Below are positions 1 through 9,782 of a stretch of 64,000 bases of DNA, in pieces; positions within the stretch are counted from its first letter, which is position 1, and each line of letters opens with the position of its first letter. Where the stretch lies: contig NZ_CP006704.1 in NCBI RefSeq assembly GCF_000739375.1, positions 5,890,001 to 5,954,000 on the forward strand, read 5' to 3'. The position numbers and the translations under genes were made by a program. The stretch is from Comamonas testosteroni TK102 (GTDB taxonomy: Bacteria > Pseudomonadota > Gammaproteobacteria > Burkholderiales > Burkholderiaceae_C). Under the pieces are notes generated by a model. The model was given only the letters and a program-made list of their open reading frames with translations. It made no database searches and had not been told where the DNA came from.

Positions 1-2
1 CG

Positions 3-986
3 CCCTGGCCGCGCAGCTTCTACTACACGGGCAATGACCACGGTTTTTTCACATGGGCGCAGTTGCGCCCTATCGAAAACTTCAGCTGGTACCCGCAGCT
101 GCAGCAAGACGTGCATATCGACGCCAGTCAGTCACAGATTCGCGAGCTGAGCATTCATCTGCAGGCCGGCCATCAAGGCCATATCCACCTGAAGCTGCCG
201 CAGCAGGGCATGCACCTTCATCTGCAGGGCAATCTGGAGCAAATCACCGTCACAGCAGGCCTGCCTGAAAGCCTGAGTTTGAGCCCGGCCACCAGCAAGA
301 ACCCGGCCGACAAAGCCTTCCAGCTGCCCGACATGGGCAGCCTGAAACAGGTCGGTACGCTGGAGCTGCGCAACGGTGCGGGTAAGCAAGCTGTTTCGCT
401 GCAGAATCTGCTGCAATTTTCGAAGCTGGATTCGCTTTCCCTGTGGGGGAATCACAGCGACCTGGCCCAGCTTTCTTCATGCACGCAGCTCAGGACGCTA
501 GCACTGCGTTTTATGCGCCATCTGTCGGAGCTTCCAGCGCTGCAAGTCTGGCCGCAACTGGACTCCTTCATCGCCTACAACGTTGAAGAAGCTGCCGGAA
601 AACGCCTGCGCCAGCAGCTCAAGGAGCGCACCAAGTCACGACCCTGGGCCGACTACACATCCGTCAGCCAGCTACGCAAGCCCGAATGGTGGACCAAGGA
701 ATATGGGCGGCCATTTGCAGGCTGGGCCGCAGCCCGCGCCAGGATCGCGCATGCAGCTTACGACCTGGCCGAACAGGAGATCGGCGCGGCCAGCAGCCTT
801 GCCCATGTACAAGCTGCACTGACGACCTTTACCGCCCGCTTCAACACGGTCAAAGGCATTGAGACCAGCGAACGTGAAGACCTGGGACTGGCCGTGCAGC
901 AGCTGGCACAACTGCCTGCGGCGCTGGCCCTGAAGCTGACGCATGAGCAGGCCGGGCAATGGTTTGACCAGAACCGCGATTACTAG
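3..986 (+). CDS. Hypothetical protein, 5' end outside the window
   Basis: The reading frame is open to the left edge of the window, so only the C-terminal ~327 residues are visible; the internal TTG at 63 is not a convincing start. The middle part has short leucine-spaced segments (LDSLSLWGN, LRTLALRF) resembling irregular leucine-rich repeats. The C-terminal third is helical and rich in Ala, Leu and Gln, ending in WFDQNRDY. No signal peptide, membrane segment or catalytic motif is visible in this part. The stop lies 2 bp from the mnmA stop (convergent), with no room for a separate terminator. I do not recognise the family; an LRR-like scaffold is only a guess. Confidence 0.7.
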   Translation, partial: PWPRSFYYTGNDHGFFTWAQLRPIENFSWYPQLQQDVHIDASQSQIRELSIHLQAGHQGHIHLKLPQQGMHLHLQGNLEQITVTAGLPESLSLSPATSKNPADKAFQLPDMGSLKQVGTLELRNGAGKQAVSLQNLLQFSKLDSLSLWGNHSDLAQLSSCTQLRTLALRFMRHLSELPALQVWPQLDSFIAYNVEEAAGKRLRQQLKERTKSRPWADYTSVSQLRKPEWWTKEYGRPFAGWAAARARIAHAAYDLAEQEIGAASSLAHVQAALTTFTARFNTVKGIETSEREDLGLAVQQLAQLPAALALKLTHEQAGQWFDQNRDY

Positions 987-988
987 CG

Positions 989-2119
989 TTACCGAGCGGC
1001 TGCGGGATCGACCTGCGCAATGATGCCGCCTCCCAGGCAGACATCGCCGTCATAGAGCACGGCGGACTGACCAGGGGTGACAGCCCATTGCGCTTCGGGA
1101 AAGTCCAGGCGGAAGCCCGCCTCGGAAGCCTGGGAAATCAGCGCCGGGGAATCCGGCTGGCGGTAGCGGGTCTTGGAGCCGTAGGCCTTGCCCTGTGCCG
1201 GGGCATGGCCGGCCACCCAGCTGACCTGATCGGCCAGCAGCGCATGCGACAGCAGCAGCGGATGGTCATGGCCCTGCACCACGCGCAGAATGTTCTTGTC
1301 CATTTCCTTGCGCGCCACAAACCAGGGCGCATGGTCGCCCGCACCACGGGCTGCACCCTTTTCCTTGACGCCGCCAATGCCCAGACCCGAACGCTGCCCC
1401 AGCGTGTAGAAGGACAGGCCCACATGCTTGCCCAGCTTGCGGTTGCGGTCGTCCAGGATCGGTCCCGGCTCCTTGCTGATGTAGCGGTTCAGGAAGTCGC
1501 GGAACGGGCGCTCGCCGATGAAGCAGATGCCCGTCGAGTCCTTCTTCCTGGCATTGGGCAGGCCGATCTCCTCGGCAATGCGGCGCACCTCGGTCTTGTG
1601 CAGCTCGCCCACGGGAAACATGGCCTTGGACAACTGGGCCTGGTTCAGCCGATGCAGAAAATAGCTCTGATCCTTGCTGCTATCCAGGCCCTTGAGCAGC
1701 TCGAACAGCTGGGTGGACGGATTCTGGCGCACACGTGCGTAGTGGCCGGTGGCTATCTTCTCGGCGCCCAGACGCATGGCATGGTCGAGGAAGGCCTTGA
1801 ACTTGATCTCCGCATTGCACAACACGTCCGGATTGGGCGTGCGACCGGCCTGGTACTCGCGCAGGAACTCGGCAAACACCCGATCCTTGTAGTCGGCGGC
1901 GAAGTTCACGTGCTCGATCTCGATGCCGATCACGTCGGCCACGGCCGCCGCATCGACGAAATCGATATTCGACGAGCAGTATTCGCTGTCGTCGTCATCC
2001 TCCCAGTTCTTCATGAAGATGCCGACGACCTCGTGGCCCTGCTGTTTGAGAAGATAGGCGGTGACGGCGGAATCCACACCGCCCGACAAACCCACCACGA
2101 CACGCTGCTTGTTGCTCAT
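989..2119 (-). CDS. mnmA: tRNA-specific 2-thiouridylase MnmA
   Basis: 376 residues, the usual length of MnmA. It activates U34 of tRNA-Lys, -Glu and -Gln with ATP and inserts sulfur from a persulfide relay. Visible motifs are the N-terminal PP-loop [10 protein letters not shown] (residues 10-19), the catalytic cysteine in [12 protein letters not shown] (about C101) and the second cysteine in [12 protein letters not shown] (about C199). The C-terminal beta-barrel region follows. It is transcribed divergently from the LysR gene with a 53 bp gap. The start ATG is the only sensible one before the PP-loop. Confidence 0.97.
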   Translation of the reverse strand: MSNKQRVVVGLSGGVDSAVTAYLLKQQGHEVVGIFMKNWEDDDDSEYCSSNIDFVDAAAVADVIGIEIEHVNFAADYKDRVFAEFLREYQAGRTPNPDVLCNAEIKFKAFLDHAMRLGAEKIATGHYARVRQNPSTQLFELLKGLDSSKDQSYFLHRLNQAQLSKAMFPVGELHKTEVRRIAEEIGLPNARKKDSTGICFIGERPFRDFLNRYISKEPGPILDDRNRKLGKHVGLSFYTLGQRSGLGIGGVKEKGAARGAGDHAPWFVARKEMDKNILRVVQGHDHPLLLSHALLADQVSWVAGHAPAQGKAYGSKTRYRQPDSPALISQASEAGFRLDFPEAQWAVTPGQSAVLYDGDVCLGGGIIAQVDPAAAR

Positions 2120-2172
2120 AGGTATGCGATTATCCCAGCGCCCGTCAACTGCTGCGGGCGTGAGGATTTGCC

Positions 2173-3111
2173 ATGGAACTGCGCCAGCTGCGCTACTTTG
2201 TACGAATTGTTGAACTGGGCTCCATGAGCCGGGCAGCGCTGGATCTGGACATGGTGCAGTCGGCTCTGAGCCAGCAGATCAGCCGCCTGGAGTCCGAACT
2301 CTCGACCCGGCTGCTGCAGCGCACACCGCGCGGCGTCATCCCTACCGAAGCCGGCCAGGCCTTTTTCCACCAGGCCCAGCTCACCCTGCGCCATGCCCAG
2401 CAGGCCATTCACGCGGCCCAGCAGGCGCGGCTGTCGGGCGCCGTCAGCATGGGCCTGTCGCCCACGATTGCGAATGTGCTGGGCCTGCCGCTGATGCGCG
2501 CCATGCGCGAGCGCTACCCCGAAGTGCGTCTGCACATCGTGTCTGCGCTGTCAGGACATCTGACCAGTCTTCTCAACGCCCGACAGCTGGACCTTGCCAT
2601 TCTCTTTGATACACAGAATGCACGGCGCTGGAGCGTGATGCCGCTGCTCGAGGAGCAGCTGTTTCTGATCCAGTCTCGCCAGCAGCCTGTGGCGCCGCAA
2701 ATCCAGCATGCCGCACCCATCAGCCTGGAGCTGCTGCAGCAAGTGCCGCTGATCCTGCCCTCGGGCAGCCACGGCCTGCGCAGCTCCATCATGGCCTCGT
2801 TCACCAGTGCCGGTTTCCAGTCGCAGATGGCCATGGAAATCGACTCGCTGTCCCTGCTGATGGAAGCGGTCGCAGCCGGCATGGGGGCCACGGTCCAGCC
2901 CTGGTCGGCCATGGGCATGTACCGCGATGCGGCCGAGCGTTTCCAGTGGTCACAGATCGCCGATGACTCGGTGCGGCGCAAGGCCGCGCTGTGCAGCCTG
3001 TCGGACGACGAGCTCTCGCCCGCTGCCCTGGCCGCACGCGTGGTGCTGATGGACTGCGCGCGGCAGCTGGTGCATTCCGGAGTCTGGCGGGGAGCATCGC
3101 TGACGGACTGA
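2173..3111 (+). CDS. LysR-family transcriptional regulator, candidate regulator of the downstream tcu-like operon
   Basis: 312 residues. The N-terminal winged HTH (about residues 1-60, starting [12 protein letters not shown] with [11 protein letters not shown] as the recognition region) is typical of LysR, followed by a periplasmic-binding-like effector domain. The sequence resembles the Nac/CynR-like group that begins with MELRQLRYF. It lies directly upstream of and parallel to a permease and TcuA/TcuB-type genes. In Salmonella a LysR protein (TcuR) controls tcuABC, so control of this cluster is a reasonable inference, not shown. Two CAAC/GTTG dyads in the following intergenic region are candidate operators. 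Confidence 0.93.
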   Translation: MELRQLRYFVRIVELGSMSRAALDLDMVQSALSQQISRLESELSTRLLQRTPRGVIPTEAGQAFFHQAQLTLRHAQQAIHAAQQARLSGAVSMGLSPTIANVLGLPLMRAMRERYPEVRLHIVSALSGHLTSLLNARQLDLAILFDTQNARRWSVMPLLEEQLFLIQSRQQPVAPQIQHAAPISLELLQQVPLILPSGSHGLRSSIMASFTSAGFQSQMAMEIDSLSLLMEAVAAGMGATVQPWSAMGMYRDAAERFQWSQIADDSVRRKAALCSLSDDELSPAALAARVVLMDCARQLVHSGVWRGASLTD

Positions 3112-3423
3112 GTCCTCATCTTCCGGACAGGGGATGAATGCGAAGCTGGCCGGCCATAGGCGATGCCGGGACATCAAGGCTCAGGCCTTACGTAATTTCC
3201 ACAGCAACTTTGTTGCCATGTGAAGCTCATACCTCATGGCAAACCTAGATCTTCATTACAACATTGCTGTTGCGCCCCCTGGGCCGCATCTCGACATCCA
3301 ACTTGCACCACGCCGACGGCGCCAGCCTACAGCGGGTGCGAGTGCGCTTTTTTAATATGAGCCTTGCCTCGTGCTGGATGTGAAGTGCGCTTCAGGACAG
3401 CCAGCCAAAACCAAGGTTCATTT
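3112..3423 (+). promoter_or_regulatory. Intergenic regulatory region before the GntP permease, with two dyads
   Basis: This 312 bp gap has no credible gene. It contains a perfect 13-bp dyad GCAACTTTGTTGC at 3204-3216 and a related imperfect dyad CAACATTGCTGTTG at 3259-3272, about 55 bp apart centre to centre. Both have the short dyad form expected of LysR-type operators. An AT-rich stretch (TTTTTTAATATGA, around 3348-3360) near the 3' end could include the -10 region. Function is inferred from position only. Confidence 0.4.
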
Positions 3424-4809
3424 ATGACATCTCTAGATATTCAGCTGCTGCTGACCGCACTGGTCAGCGTGTTGGTGCTGGTCGCCTTGATTGTTTCGCG
3501 CATCAAGCTGCATCCGCTGCTGGCCCTGCTCATCGTCTCGGTCGGCGTCGGCTTTGCCACCGGCATGGATCCGGAAACCATCGTCAAGCAACTGACCAAC
3601 GGCGCGGGCAAAACGCTGGGCGCCGTAGGCGTCGTGATCGCGCTGGGCGCCATGCTGGGCAAGATCCTGGCCGATGCCGGCATCACCGAGCAGATCGCCG
3701 AAGCCATTCTCAGGCACTCCTCCGATCGCATGATCCCCTGGGCCATGACCCTGGTGGCCTTCATCGTCGGCATCCCGATGTTCTTCGAAGTCGGCCTGGT
3801 GGTCATGCTGCCGCTGATCTTCAGCGTGGCGCGCAAGCTGGAGGGCCAGGCACGCTTCAAGGGCTCGGCCTATGTCTACGTCGGCGTGCCCGTGATCTCG
3901 GCACTGGCGGCCATGCACGGCATGGTTCCGCCCCACCCAGGCCCCCTGACCGCCATCGCCACCCTCAAGACCACGGTCGGCCCGACCATGCTGTACGGCT
4001 TTCTGGCCGCCATACCGGCCATGGTTCTCGGCGGCCCGCTCTATGGCGCCTTCATCGCCCCGCGCATGAGCACCAAGCCCGACCAGGCCTTGCTCGACCA
4101 GTTCACCATCACCGAGAAAGCCGCTGCCGGCCCGCAGCCCAGCATCGCCCTGGGCGTGCTGGCGGCCCTGCTGCCCGCCATTCTGATGCTGATCCATGCC
4201 GTCGCCGAAATGCTGCTGCCCAAGGACGCGGCAGCCATGCATGTGGCCAGCTTTCTGGGCAATCCCCTGATCGCCATGCTGCTGGGCGTGCTGTTCGCCA
4301 TCGTGGCCCTCGTCATGGTCCGTGGCGGCGACACCGAAAAGCTGCGCGACGCGCTGGGCAAGAGCCTCAAGCCGATTGCCTCCATCATCATGATCATTGC
4401 CGGCGGCGGCGCCTTCCAGCAGATGCTGACCAGCGCCAAGGTCGGTGATGCCATCGTCCATCTGACCCAGCAGTTCGCCTTCCCGCCGCTGATCCTGGGC
4501 TGGCTGATCGCCATGCTGCTGTCCGTCTCCACCGGCAGCGCCACCGTGGGCATCGTGGGCGCTGCCGGCCTGCTCGCGCCGCTGGCGGGGGCCGACCCCA
4601 GCCTGAACCTGCCCCTGTTGGCCCTGTCCATCGGCTGCGGCTCGCTGTTCTTCAACTATGCCAACCACGCCGGCTTCTGGATGGTCAAGGAGTCCTTCGG
4701 CATGACCATGGGCGAAGCCACCAAGACCATCTCGGTCGTGCAGTCCATCGTGGCCGTGGTGGGCCTGGTCATGGTGCTGCTCTTCAACGCGCTCGTCACC
4801 GTGCATTGA
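3424..4809 (+). CDS. GntP-family permease
   Basis: 461 residues and about 12 hydrophobic segments, matching the GntP (gluconate:H+ symporter) family of inner-membrane carboxylate/sugar-acid importers. Family-like blocks are visible: GIPMFFEVG, HGMVPPHPGP and the C-terminal SVSTGSATVGIVGAAG. The ATG at 3424 is chosen because AAGG lies 7 bases upstream and the protein then begins directly with the first membrane segment; a longer frame reading back to 3364 has no such support. It sits between the LysR gene and tcuA, where enteric tcu operons carry an MFS carrier (TcuC) instead. The substrate is therefore probably a carboxylate such as tricarballylate or citrate, by context only. Confidence 0.92.
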   Translation: MTSLDIQLLLTALVSVLVLVALIVSRIKLHPLLALLIVSVGVGFATGMDPETIVKQLTNGAGKTLGAVGVVIALGAMLGKILADAGITEQIAEAILRHSSDRMIPWAMTLVAFIVGIPMFFEVGLVVMLPLIFSVARKLEGQARFKGSAYVYVGVPVISALAAMHGMVPPHPGPLTAIATLKTTVGPTMLYGFLAAIPAMVLGGPLYGAFIAPRMSTKPDQALLDQFTITEKAAAGPQPSIALGVLAALLPAILMLIHAVAEMLLPKDAAAMHVASFLGNPLIAMLLGVLFAIVALVMVRGGDTEKLRDALGKSLKPIASIIMIIAGGGAFQQMLTSAKVGDAIVHLTQQFAFPPLILGWLIAMLLSVSTGSATVGIVGAAGLLAPLAGADPSLNLPLLALSIGCGSLFFNYANHAGFWMVKESFGMTMGEATKTISVVQSIVAVVGLVMVLLFNALVTVH

Positions 4810-5102
4810 GGCTGGCCGTCCAGGCCACACCGGGGCCGCAGCGCAGCGGCCCTGGTGCCTGCCGCCGGGGCTGCAGCCTGTGGCGCATGGCCGCATCGCG
4901 CCGGCTCTCGTCTGCGGCACAACCACTCCATCACGATTGGTGATACCCCCATCCCCTCGGCCCGCTGCACGGGTGAGGCGGTGCTCACTACAGTGGCGTT
5001 CAACTCCAATCTGACCCTGTCAACCGCGCTCCGGCAGCGGAAATGACAGAGGACATCCACCCACGTTGAACCGCTGCAGGCATCGCCCCGTGGCAGCCCA
5101 TC

Positions 5103-6548
5103 ATGAAAACTGAAGCCTTTGACACCGATGTACTCGTCATCGGTGGTGGCAATGCCGCCCTCTGCGCCGCGCTGATGGCGCGCGAAGCCGGCAGCCGCGT
5201 GCTGCTGCTTGAATCCGCTCCGCGCGCCTGGCGCGGCGGCAACTCCGGCCACACCCGCAATCTGCGCTGCATGCACGACGCTCCCCAGGACGTGCTGGTC
5301 GAGGCCTATCCCGAAGAAGAGTACTGGCAGGACTTGCTCAAGGTCACGGGCGGCATCACCAACGAGCATCTGGCGCGCATGGTGATCCGGGCCTCCTCGA
5401 CCTGCCGCAACTGGATGCGCAGGCATGGGGTGCACTTCCAGCCGCCGCTGTCGGGCGCGCTGCATGTGGCGCGCACCAATGCCTTCTTCATGGGCGGCGG
5501 CAAGGCGCTGGTGAACGCCTATTTCCGCAGCGCTGAAAAGCTGGGCGTGGAAATCCGCTACGAGTCGCCCGTGGACAAGCTCGAAATCGAGAACGGCCGG
5601 TTCCAGGCTGCCTGGGTCAAGACCAAGGATGGGAGCCAGCGCATCACGGCCAAAAGCTGCGTGCTGGCGGCGGGCGGCTTCGAGTCCAACCGCGAATGGC
5701 TGCGCGAGGCCTGGGGCCAGAACGAGCGCGGCGAATGGCCGGCAGACAACTTCATCATCCGCGGCACGGCCTTCAACCAGGGCGTGCTGCTCAAGCACAT
5801 GCTGCAAGAGCAGCACGCCGACGGCCTGGGCGATCCCACGCAGGCGCACATGGTGGCCATCGATGCCCGCGCTCCGCTGTACGACGGCGGCATCTGCACA
5901 CGTATCGACTGCGTCTCGCTGGGCGTGGTGGTGAACCGCGATGCCCAGCGCTTTTATGACGAGGGCGAGGACTTCTGGCCCAAGCGCTACGCGATCTGGG
6001 GCCGTCTGGTGGCCCAGCAGCCCGGCCAGATCGCCTACTCCATCATCGACAGCAAGGCCATAGGCCGCTTCATGCCGCCGGTGTTCCCCGGCGTGAAGGC
6101 CGACTCCCTGCCCGAGCTGGCACAGAAGTTGGGTCTGGACATGGACACCTTCATGGCCACGCTCGATGCCTACAACAGCAGCTGCAAGGTCGGCCATTTC
6201 GACCATACCGCGCTGGACGACTGCCACACCGAAGGCCTGGCTCCGGCCAAGACACACTGGGCTCGCCCGCTCGATACCGGCCCCTACTACGGCTATGCGC
6301 TGCGCCCCGGCGTGACCTTCACCTATCTGGGCCTGAAGGTGGACGACACATCCGCCGTGCGCTTCAAGGACCAGCCCAGCCAGAACCTGTTCGTGGCCGG
6401 CGAAATGATGGCCGGCAATGTGCTGGGCAAGGGCTACACCGCCGGTGTGGGCATGTCGATCGGCACGGCCTTTGGCCGCATTGCCGGACGCAATGCCGCG
6501 CTGGCTGCCGCTGGCAAAGCCGCTATCCGTGGCGCAGTGAAAGACTGA
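5103..6548 (+). CDS. tcuA: FAD-dependent tricarballylate dehydrogenase (TcuA-like)
   Basis: 481 residues. The N-terminal dinucleotide-binding motif VIGGGNAALCAALMA (from residue 12) and the C-terminal FAD-binding segment with GEMMAGNVLGKGYTAG place it in the succinate dehydrogenase/fumarate reductase flavoprotein superfamily. The length and the adjacent TcuB gene point to TcuA, which oxidises tricarballylate to cis-aconitate in Salmonella; the N-terminal half of CobZ is related. About 290 bp without a gene separates it from the permease and holds no motif I can name. A dispersed repeat follows the stop codon. The exact substrate is inferred from family and partner gene. Confidence 0.9.
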   Translation: MKTEAFDTDVLVIGGGNAALCAALMAREAGSRVLLLESAPRAWRGGNSGHTRNLRCMHDAPQDVLVEAYPEEEYWQDLLKVTGGITNEHLARMVIRASSTCRNWMRRHGVHFQPPLSGALHVARTNAFFMGGGKALVNAYFRSAEKLGVEIRYESPVDKLEIENGRFQAAWVKTKDGSQRITAKSCVLAAGGFESNREWLREAWGQNERGEWPADNFIIRGTAFNQGVLLKHMLQEQHADGLGDPTQAHMVAIDARAPLYDGGICTRIDCVSLGVVVNRDAQRFYDEGEDFWPKRYAIWGRLVAQQPGQIAYSIIDSKAIGRFMPPVFPGVKADSLPELAQKLGLDMDTFMATLDAYNSSCKVGHFDHTALDDCHTEGLAPAKTHWARPLDTGPYYGYALRPGVTFTYLGLKVDDTSAVRFKDQPSQNLFVAGEMMAGNVLGKGYTAGVGMSIGTAFGRIAGRNAALAAAGKAAIRGAVKD

Positions 6549-6550
6549 AA

Positions 6551-6645
6551 TGAAACACCCCCTGAGCGGCTTCGCCGCTTCCCCCTCTCTCTTTGGGAGG
6601 GGGACAACGCCCTCGCTGCGGGGCGGCCCTTGCTCGGCGTCTCTG
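6551..6645 (+). repeat. GC-rich dispersed repeat R1, copy a
   Basis: It starts TGAAACACCCCCTGAGC, shared with the copy at 25201, and continues with a C-rich/G-rich stem-loop (CCCCCTCTC facing GGGAGGGGG) and CGCTGCGGGGCGGCCCTTG. It fills the spacer between tcuA and tcuB, two bases after the tcuA stop. Confidence 0.8.
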
Positions 6646-6667
6646 ACTTGGACCACGCCAGTTTCAA

Positions 6668-7915
6668 GTGATGCGAATCACGCCCAACGTCATTGATACT
6701 GACATGCAAACCCTGAAATCCCTGCAAGAACTGGGCAAGGAAGCCCGGACCCTGGCCACCGGCAAGGTCATCCCTATCCTCCCTGCCCCAACGGAAACCG
6801 CTGCCGAAAGCGAAGTGGCGCGTGTGATGCAGATCTGCAATGCCTGCCGCTATTGCGAAGGTTTCTGCGCCGTGTTCCCGGCCATGACGCGCCGTCTGGA
6901 GTTCGGCAAGGCCGACGTGCATTACCTGGCCAATCTCTGCCACAACTGCGGCGCCTGCCTGCACGCCTGCCAATACGCACCGCCGCACGAATTCGGCATC
7001 AACATTCCCAAGGCCATGGCCGAAGTGCGCGGCCAGACCTATGCCGACTATGCCTGGCCGCCCGCCATGGGCAAGCTGTACCAGAAGAACGGCCTGACCC
7101 TGTCCCTGGCACTGGTCGCCGGTCTCTTCCTGTTCCTGGCGCTGGCCGTCGCCGCGCAAGGCGGCATTGGCCAGCTGTGGAACGGCAATCTGGACAACAA
7201 CTTCTACAACCTGTTCCCGCACAACCTGCTGGTCGGCATCTTTGCGCCGGTGTTCCTGTTCGTGGTGTTTGCGCTGTCCATGGGCGTGCGCCGCTTCTGG
7301 AAGGATGTGAAGCCCGCCACCAGCCATGTGGATGTCAGCGTCCCGGCCGCTGCCGAAGCCACGCAGGACGTGCTGCGCCTGAAATACCTGGACGGCGGCC
7401 ATGGCGACGGCTGCCACAACGAGGACGACGAGTACACGCTCAAGCGCCGCCGCTTCCACCACCTGACCTTCTACGGCTTCATGCTGTGCTTTGCGGCCAC
7501 GGGCCTGGCCACGGTCTATCACTATGTCTTCGATCTGCCTGCGCCCTACGAGCTGCCCAGCCTGCCCAAGATTCTGGGCGCCCTGGGAGGCGTGAGCCTG
7601 ATGACCGGCACGGCCGGCCTCTGGATGCTGAACCGCGCCCGCCATCCGCTGCATGGCGATGTCAAGCAAAAGCCCATGGACCTCGGCTTCATCGCCCTGC
7701 TGTTCCTGGTGGCCGCCAGCGGCCTGGCGCTATGGCTGGGCCGCGCCACGCCGGCGCTGGCACTGCTGCTGTGCCTGCATCTGGGCGCCGTGATCGCGCT
7801 GTTTGCCACCCTGCCCTACGGCAAGTTTGCCCACGGCGTGTTCCGCACGGCTGCGCTGCTGCGCCACAACACCGAAAAGCGCGAGCCCAGCCCCATCGGC
7901 CTGGGCGCTGATTGA
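6668..7915 (+). CDS. tcuB: TcuB-like Fe-S/membrane electron-transfer protein
   Basis: 415 residues from GTG 6668; ATG 6671 and 6704 are equally possible starts. Two 4Fe-4S cysteine sets are visible, [11 protein letters not shown] (C57, C60, C63, C67) and [11 protein letters not shown] (C91, C94, C97, C101). About six hydrophobic segments follow, with histidines suited to heme or quinone contact. This is the architecture of TcuB/CitB and the C-terminal half of CobZ. In Salmonella TcuB takes electrons from reduced TcuA and passes them to the quinone pool, and the adjacent genes support the same role here. A charged cytoplasmic loop of about 70 residues sits between the membrane blocks. Confidence 0.9.
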   Translation: MMRITPNVIDTDMQTLKSLQELGKEARTLATGKVIPILPAPTETAAESEVARVMQICNACRYCEGFCAVFPAMTRRLEFGKADVHYLANLCHNCGACLHACQYAPPHEFGINIPKAMAEVRGQTYADYAWPPAMGKLYQKNGLTLSLALVAGLFLFLALAVAAQGGIGQLWNGNLDNNFYNLFPHNLLVGIFAPVFLFVVFALSMGVRRFWKDVKPATSHVDVSVPAAAEATQDVLRLKYLDGGHGDGCHNEDDEYTLKRRRFHHLTFYGFMLCFAATGLATVYHYVFDLPAPYELPSLPKILGALGGVSLMTGTAGLWMLNRARHPLHGDVKQKPMDLGFIALLFLVAASGLALWLGRATPALALLLCLHLGAVIALFATLPYGKFAHGVFRTAALLRHNTEKREPSPIGLGAD

Positions 7916-8006
7916 GCGAAGTCCCATGACAGGCACGCCCGCCGTGCCTGCTTTCAAAAAAATCAGCCGGAATACCGGCATTCCTTTCCGACCAAGGAGA
8001 CATCCC

Positions 8007-8990
8007 ATGATGAACAAACGCCATTTCCTGCGCGCCACGGCCGTGGCCGCCTGCCTGCTGAGCCTGGGCTCGGCGGCGCAGGCCGCCCCTGACTGGCTGC
8101 CCAACAAGCCCGTGACGCTGGTCGTGGGCTTTGCTGCAGGCGGCGCCGCCGATGCGGCGGCGCGCATGATTGCCAAGAAGCTCGGCGAGAACATCGGCCA
8201 GACCGTGGTGGTGGACAACAAGGGCGGCGCGGGCGGCAATATCGCCCACCAGTTCGTGGCCAAGGCACCTGCCGACGGCTCGGTGCTGCTGTTCGGCTCC
8301 ATCGGCCCGCTGACGATTGCGCCCCACATCATGAAGGTGGGCTACAACCCCTTCAGCGATCTGGCGCCCATCTCGGGCGGCGTGAACTTCCCCAATGTGC
8401 TGGTGGTCCACAAGGGCGCCGGCGTGAAGAACCTGGCCGAGTTCGTGGCCAAGGCCAAGAAGAGCCCCGGCAGCGTGGACTATGTATCGACCGGCGCGGG
8501 CTCGGCCTCGCACCTGGCGGGCGAGCTGTTCAACCAGCGCGCCGGCGTGGAGATGGTTCACGTGCCCTACAAGGGCGGCGCACCGGCCCTGCAGGACCTA
8601 CTGGGCGAACGCGTCACCTCCTACTTTGCCGCGCCCCCGACGGCCCTGCCGCATGTCGAGACCGGCAAGCTGATTCCGCTGGCCACCACGGGCCTGACGC
8701 GCCCCGCCTACATGCCCAATATTCCCACCGTGGCCGAAGCCGGCTATCCGGGCTTCGAGGCGCTGAACTGGTATGCCTTCGTCGCCCCCGGCAAGACCCC
8801 CACGCCCGTGCTGGAGCGCTGGAACCAGGAGATCGTCAAGGTGCTCAAGGACCCCGGCGTGGCCGAGGCGCTCAAGGTCCACGGCCTGACGCCCCAGCCC
8901 ACGACGCGGGCCGAGTTCGCGGCCTTCATGAAGAAGGAATACGAGCAATGGGGCAAGGTGGTCAAGGAACGCAAGATCACCCAGAACTGA
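8007..8990 (+). CDS. Bug/TctC-family tripartite tricarboxylate binding protein
   Basis: 327 residues. A signal peptide is clear (MMNKRHFLRA, a hydrophobic core, then AQA before APDW). The family motif region VVGFAAGGAADAAAR follows the first strand, and VPYKGGAPALQDLLG is the typical second ligand-binding segment. The start is fixed by AAGGAGA at 7994-8000, six bases before ATG 8007; ATG 8010 is also possible. Family members bind small carboxylates in the periplasm. No TctA/TctB membrane genes are nearby, so it is an orphan Bug protein. Its position after tcuAB suggests it captures or senses the same substrate, which is inference. Confidence 0.93.
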   Translation: MMNKRHFLRATAVAACLLSLGSAAQAAPDWLPNKPVTLVVGFAAGGAADAAARMIAKKLGENIGQTVVVDNKGGAGGNIAHQFVAKAPADGSVLLFGSIGPLTIAPHIMKVGYNPFSDLAPISGGVNFPNVLVVHKGAGVKNLAEFVAKAKKSPGSVDYVSTGAGSASHLAGELFNQRAGVEMVHVPYKGGAPALQDLLGERVTSYFAAPPTALPHVETGKLIPLATTGLTRPAYMPNIPTVAEAGYPGFEALNWYAFVAPGKTPTPVLERWNQEIVKVLKDPGVAEALKVHGLTPQPTTRAEFAAFMKKEYEQWGKVVKERKITQN

Positions 8991-9043
8991 GGATCAAAGC
9001 CACGCGCGCCGATAGCGCAACGCGAGGATCTTCAGCGATCCAG

Positions 9044-9196
9044 GTCAGGGACGGCGAGCCAGGGCCTCGCCGGCCGCACCTCGCCGGTCGCACCGCCCCG
9101 CAGCGAAGCCGTCGTCCCCTCCCGCGAAGCGAGAGAGGGCGCCGTGCAACGGGCGCCGTGCCACGGGGGAAGCCGCGCAGCGGCTCAGGGGGTGAT
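9044..9196 (-). repeat. GC-rich dispersed repeat R1, copy c (diverged, inverted)
   Basis: On the minus strand it reads CACCCCCTGAGCCGCTGCGC and onward to CTCGCCGTCCCTGAC, matching the ends of copies a, b and d but with extra internal segments. The stop codon of the AhpD-like gene lies inside its left end. Confidence 0.7.
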
Positions 9197-9670
9197 GGGC
9201 TTTTTCTCCACGGGAGCCGCAAAGCCCACGCACAGACGGTTCCAGACATTGATGCAGCCGATGGCGTAGCTGAGCTCCACGATTTCGCGCTCGCTGAAGT
9301 AGGGGCGCAGGGCCTCGAAGTCCTGCTGCCCGGGATGGGCCTGGCTCAGCTGGGTGCAGCGCTCGGCCCAGTTCAGCGCGGCGCGCTCGCGCATCTCGAA
9401 CCAATCCACCTCGCGCCAGACCACCACGCTGTTGATGCGCTGCAGGTCCTCGCCGCGCGACAGCAGCTCGCGCACATGCATGTCCACGCAGAAAGCACAG
9501 CCGTTGATCTGCGAGACGCGCAGATAGACCAGCTCCAGCAGCTGCACACCGAGGCTGGAGCGCGCGATCTGGGCGTTGAGGCCGGCCTGCGCCTTGTAGA
9601 GCTCGGGGGCCAGCGCACGGAAGTCCAGGCGCGGCGTGGGGATGGCGATAGGGTTGGCGATGTCGGCCAT
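9185..9670 (-). CDS. AhpD-like/carboxymuconolactone decarboxylase-family protein, ECF41 partner
   Basis: 161 residues. The AhpD core motif CAFCVDMH (C58, C61, H65) is intact; in this superfamily the CxxC pair and nearby histidine support peroxidase or disulfide chemistry. ATG 9670 is chosen because AAGGAG lies eight bases upstream; a longer in-frame start at 9826 is not needed. ECF41 sigma factors are usually encoded beside a carboxymuconolactone decarboxylase, oxidoreductase or epimerase gene (COE protein), and an ECF41-type sigma gene follows here. A TGTCACA-N16-CGTC promoter lies about 60 bp upstream of the start. The physiological substrate is unknown. Confidence 0.93.
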   Translation of the reverse strand: MADIANPIAIPTPRLDFRALAPELYKAQAGLNAQIARSSLGVQLLELVYLRVSQINGCAFCVDMHVRELLSRGEDLQRINSVVVWREVDWFEMRERAALNWAERCTQLSQAHPGQQDFEALRPYFSEREIVELSYAIGCINVWNRLCVGFAAPVEKKPITP

Positions 9671-9728
9671 GTGAATACTCCTTGAGGGACATTGCAGGCC
9701 CGCCCCTGCGGCCGGCCCATACCTCTTA

Positions 9729-9755
9729 GACGCGGCAGCGGTGCGGTTTGTGACA
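9729..9755 (-). promoter_or_regulatory. Predicted ECF41 promoter of the AhpD-like gene
   Basis: On the minus strand it reads TGTCACA (9755-9749), 16 bases, then CGTC (9732-9729). This fits the promoter pattern known for ECF41 sigma factors and has the same spacing as the site upstream of the sigma gene. Confidence 0.75.
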
Positions 9756-9782
9756 GGCATCGTGATCCATCGCCGGACCATC

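Noticed and set aside
3433..4926. 497-codon open frame opposite the GntP permease gene
   Set aside because: Gly/His/Gln-rich shadow translation with no motif; the + frame has membrane segments and GntP blocks.
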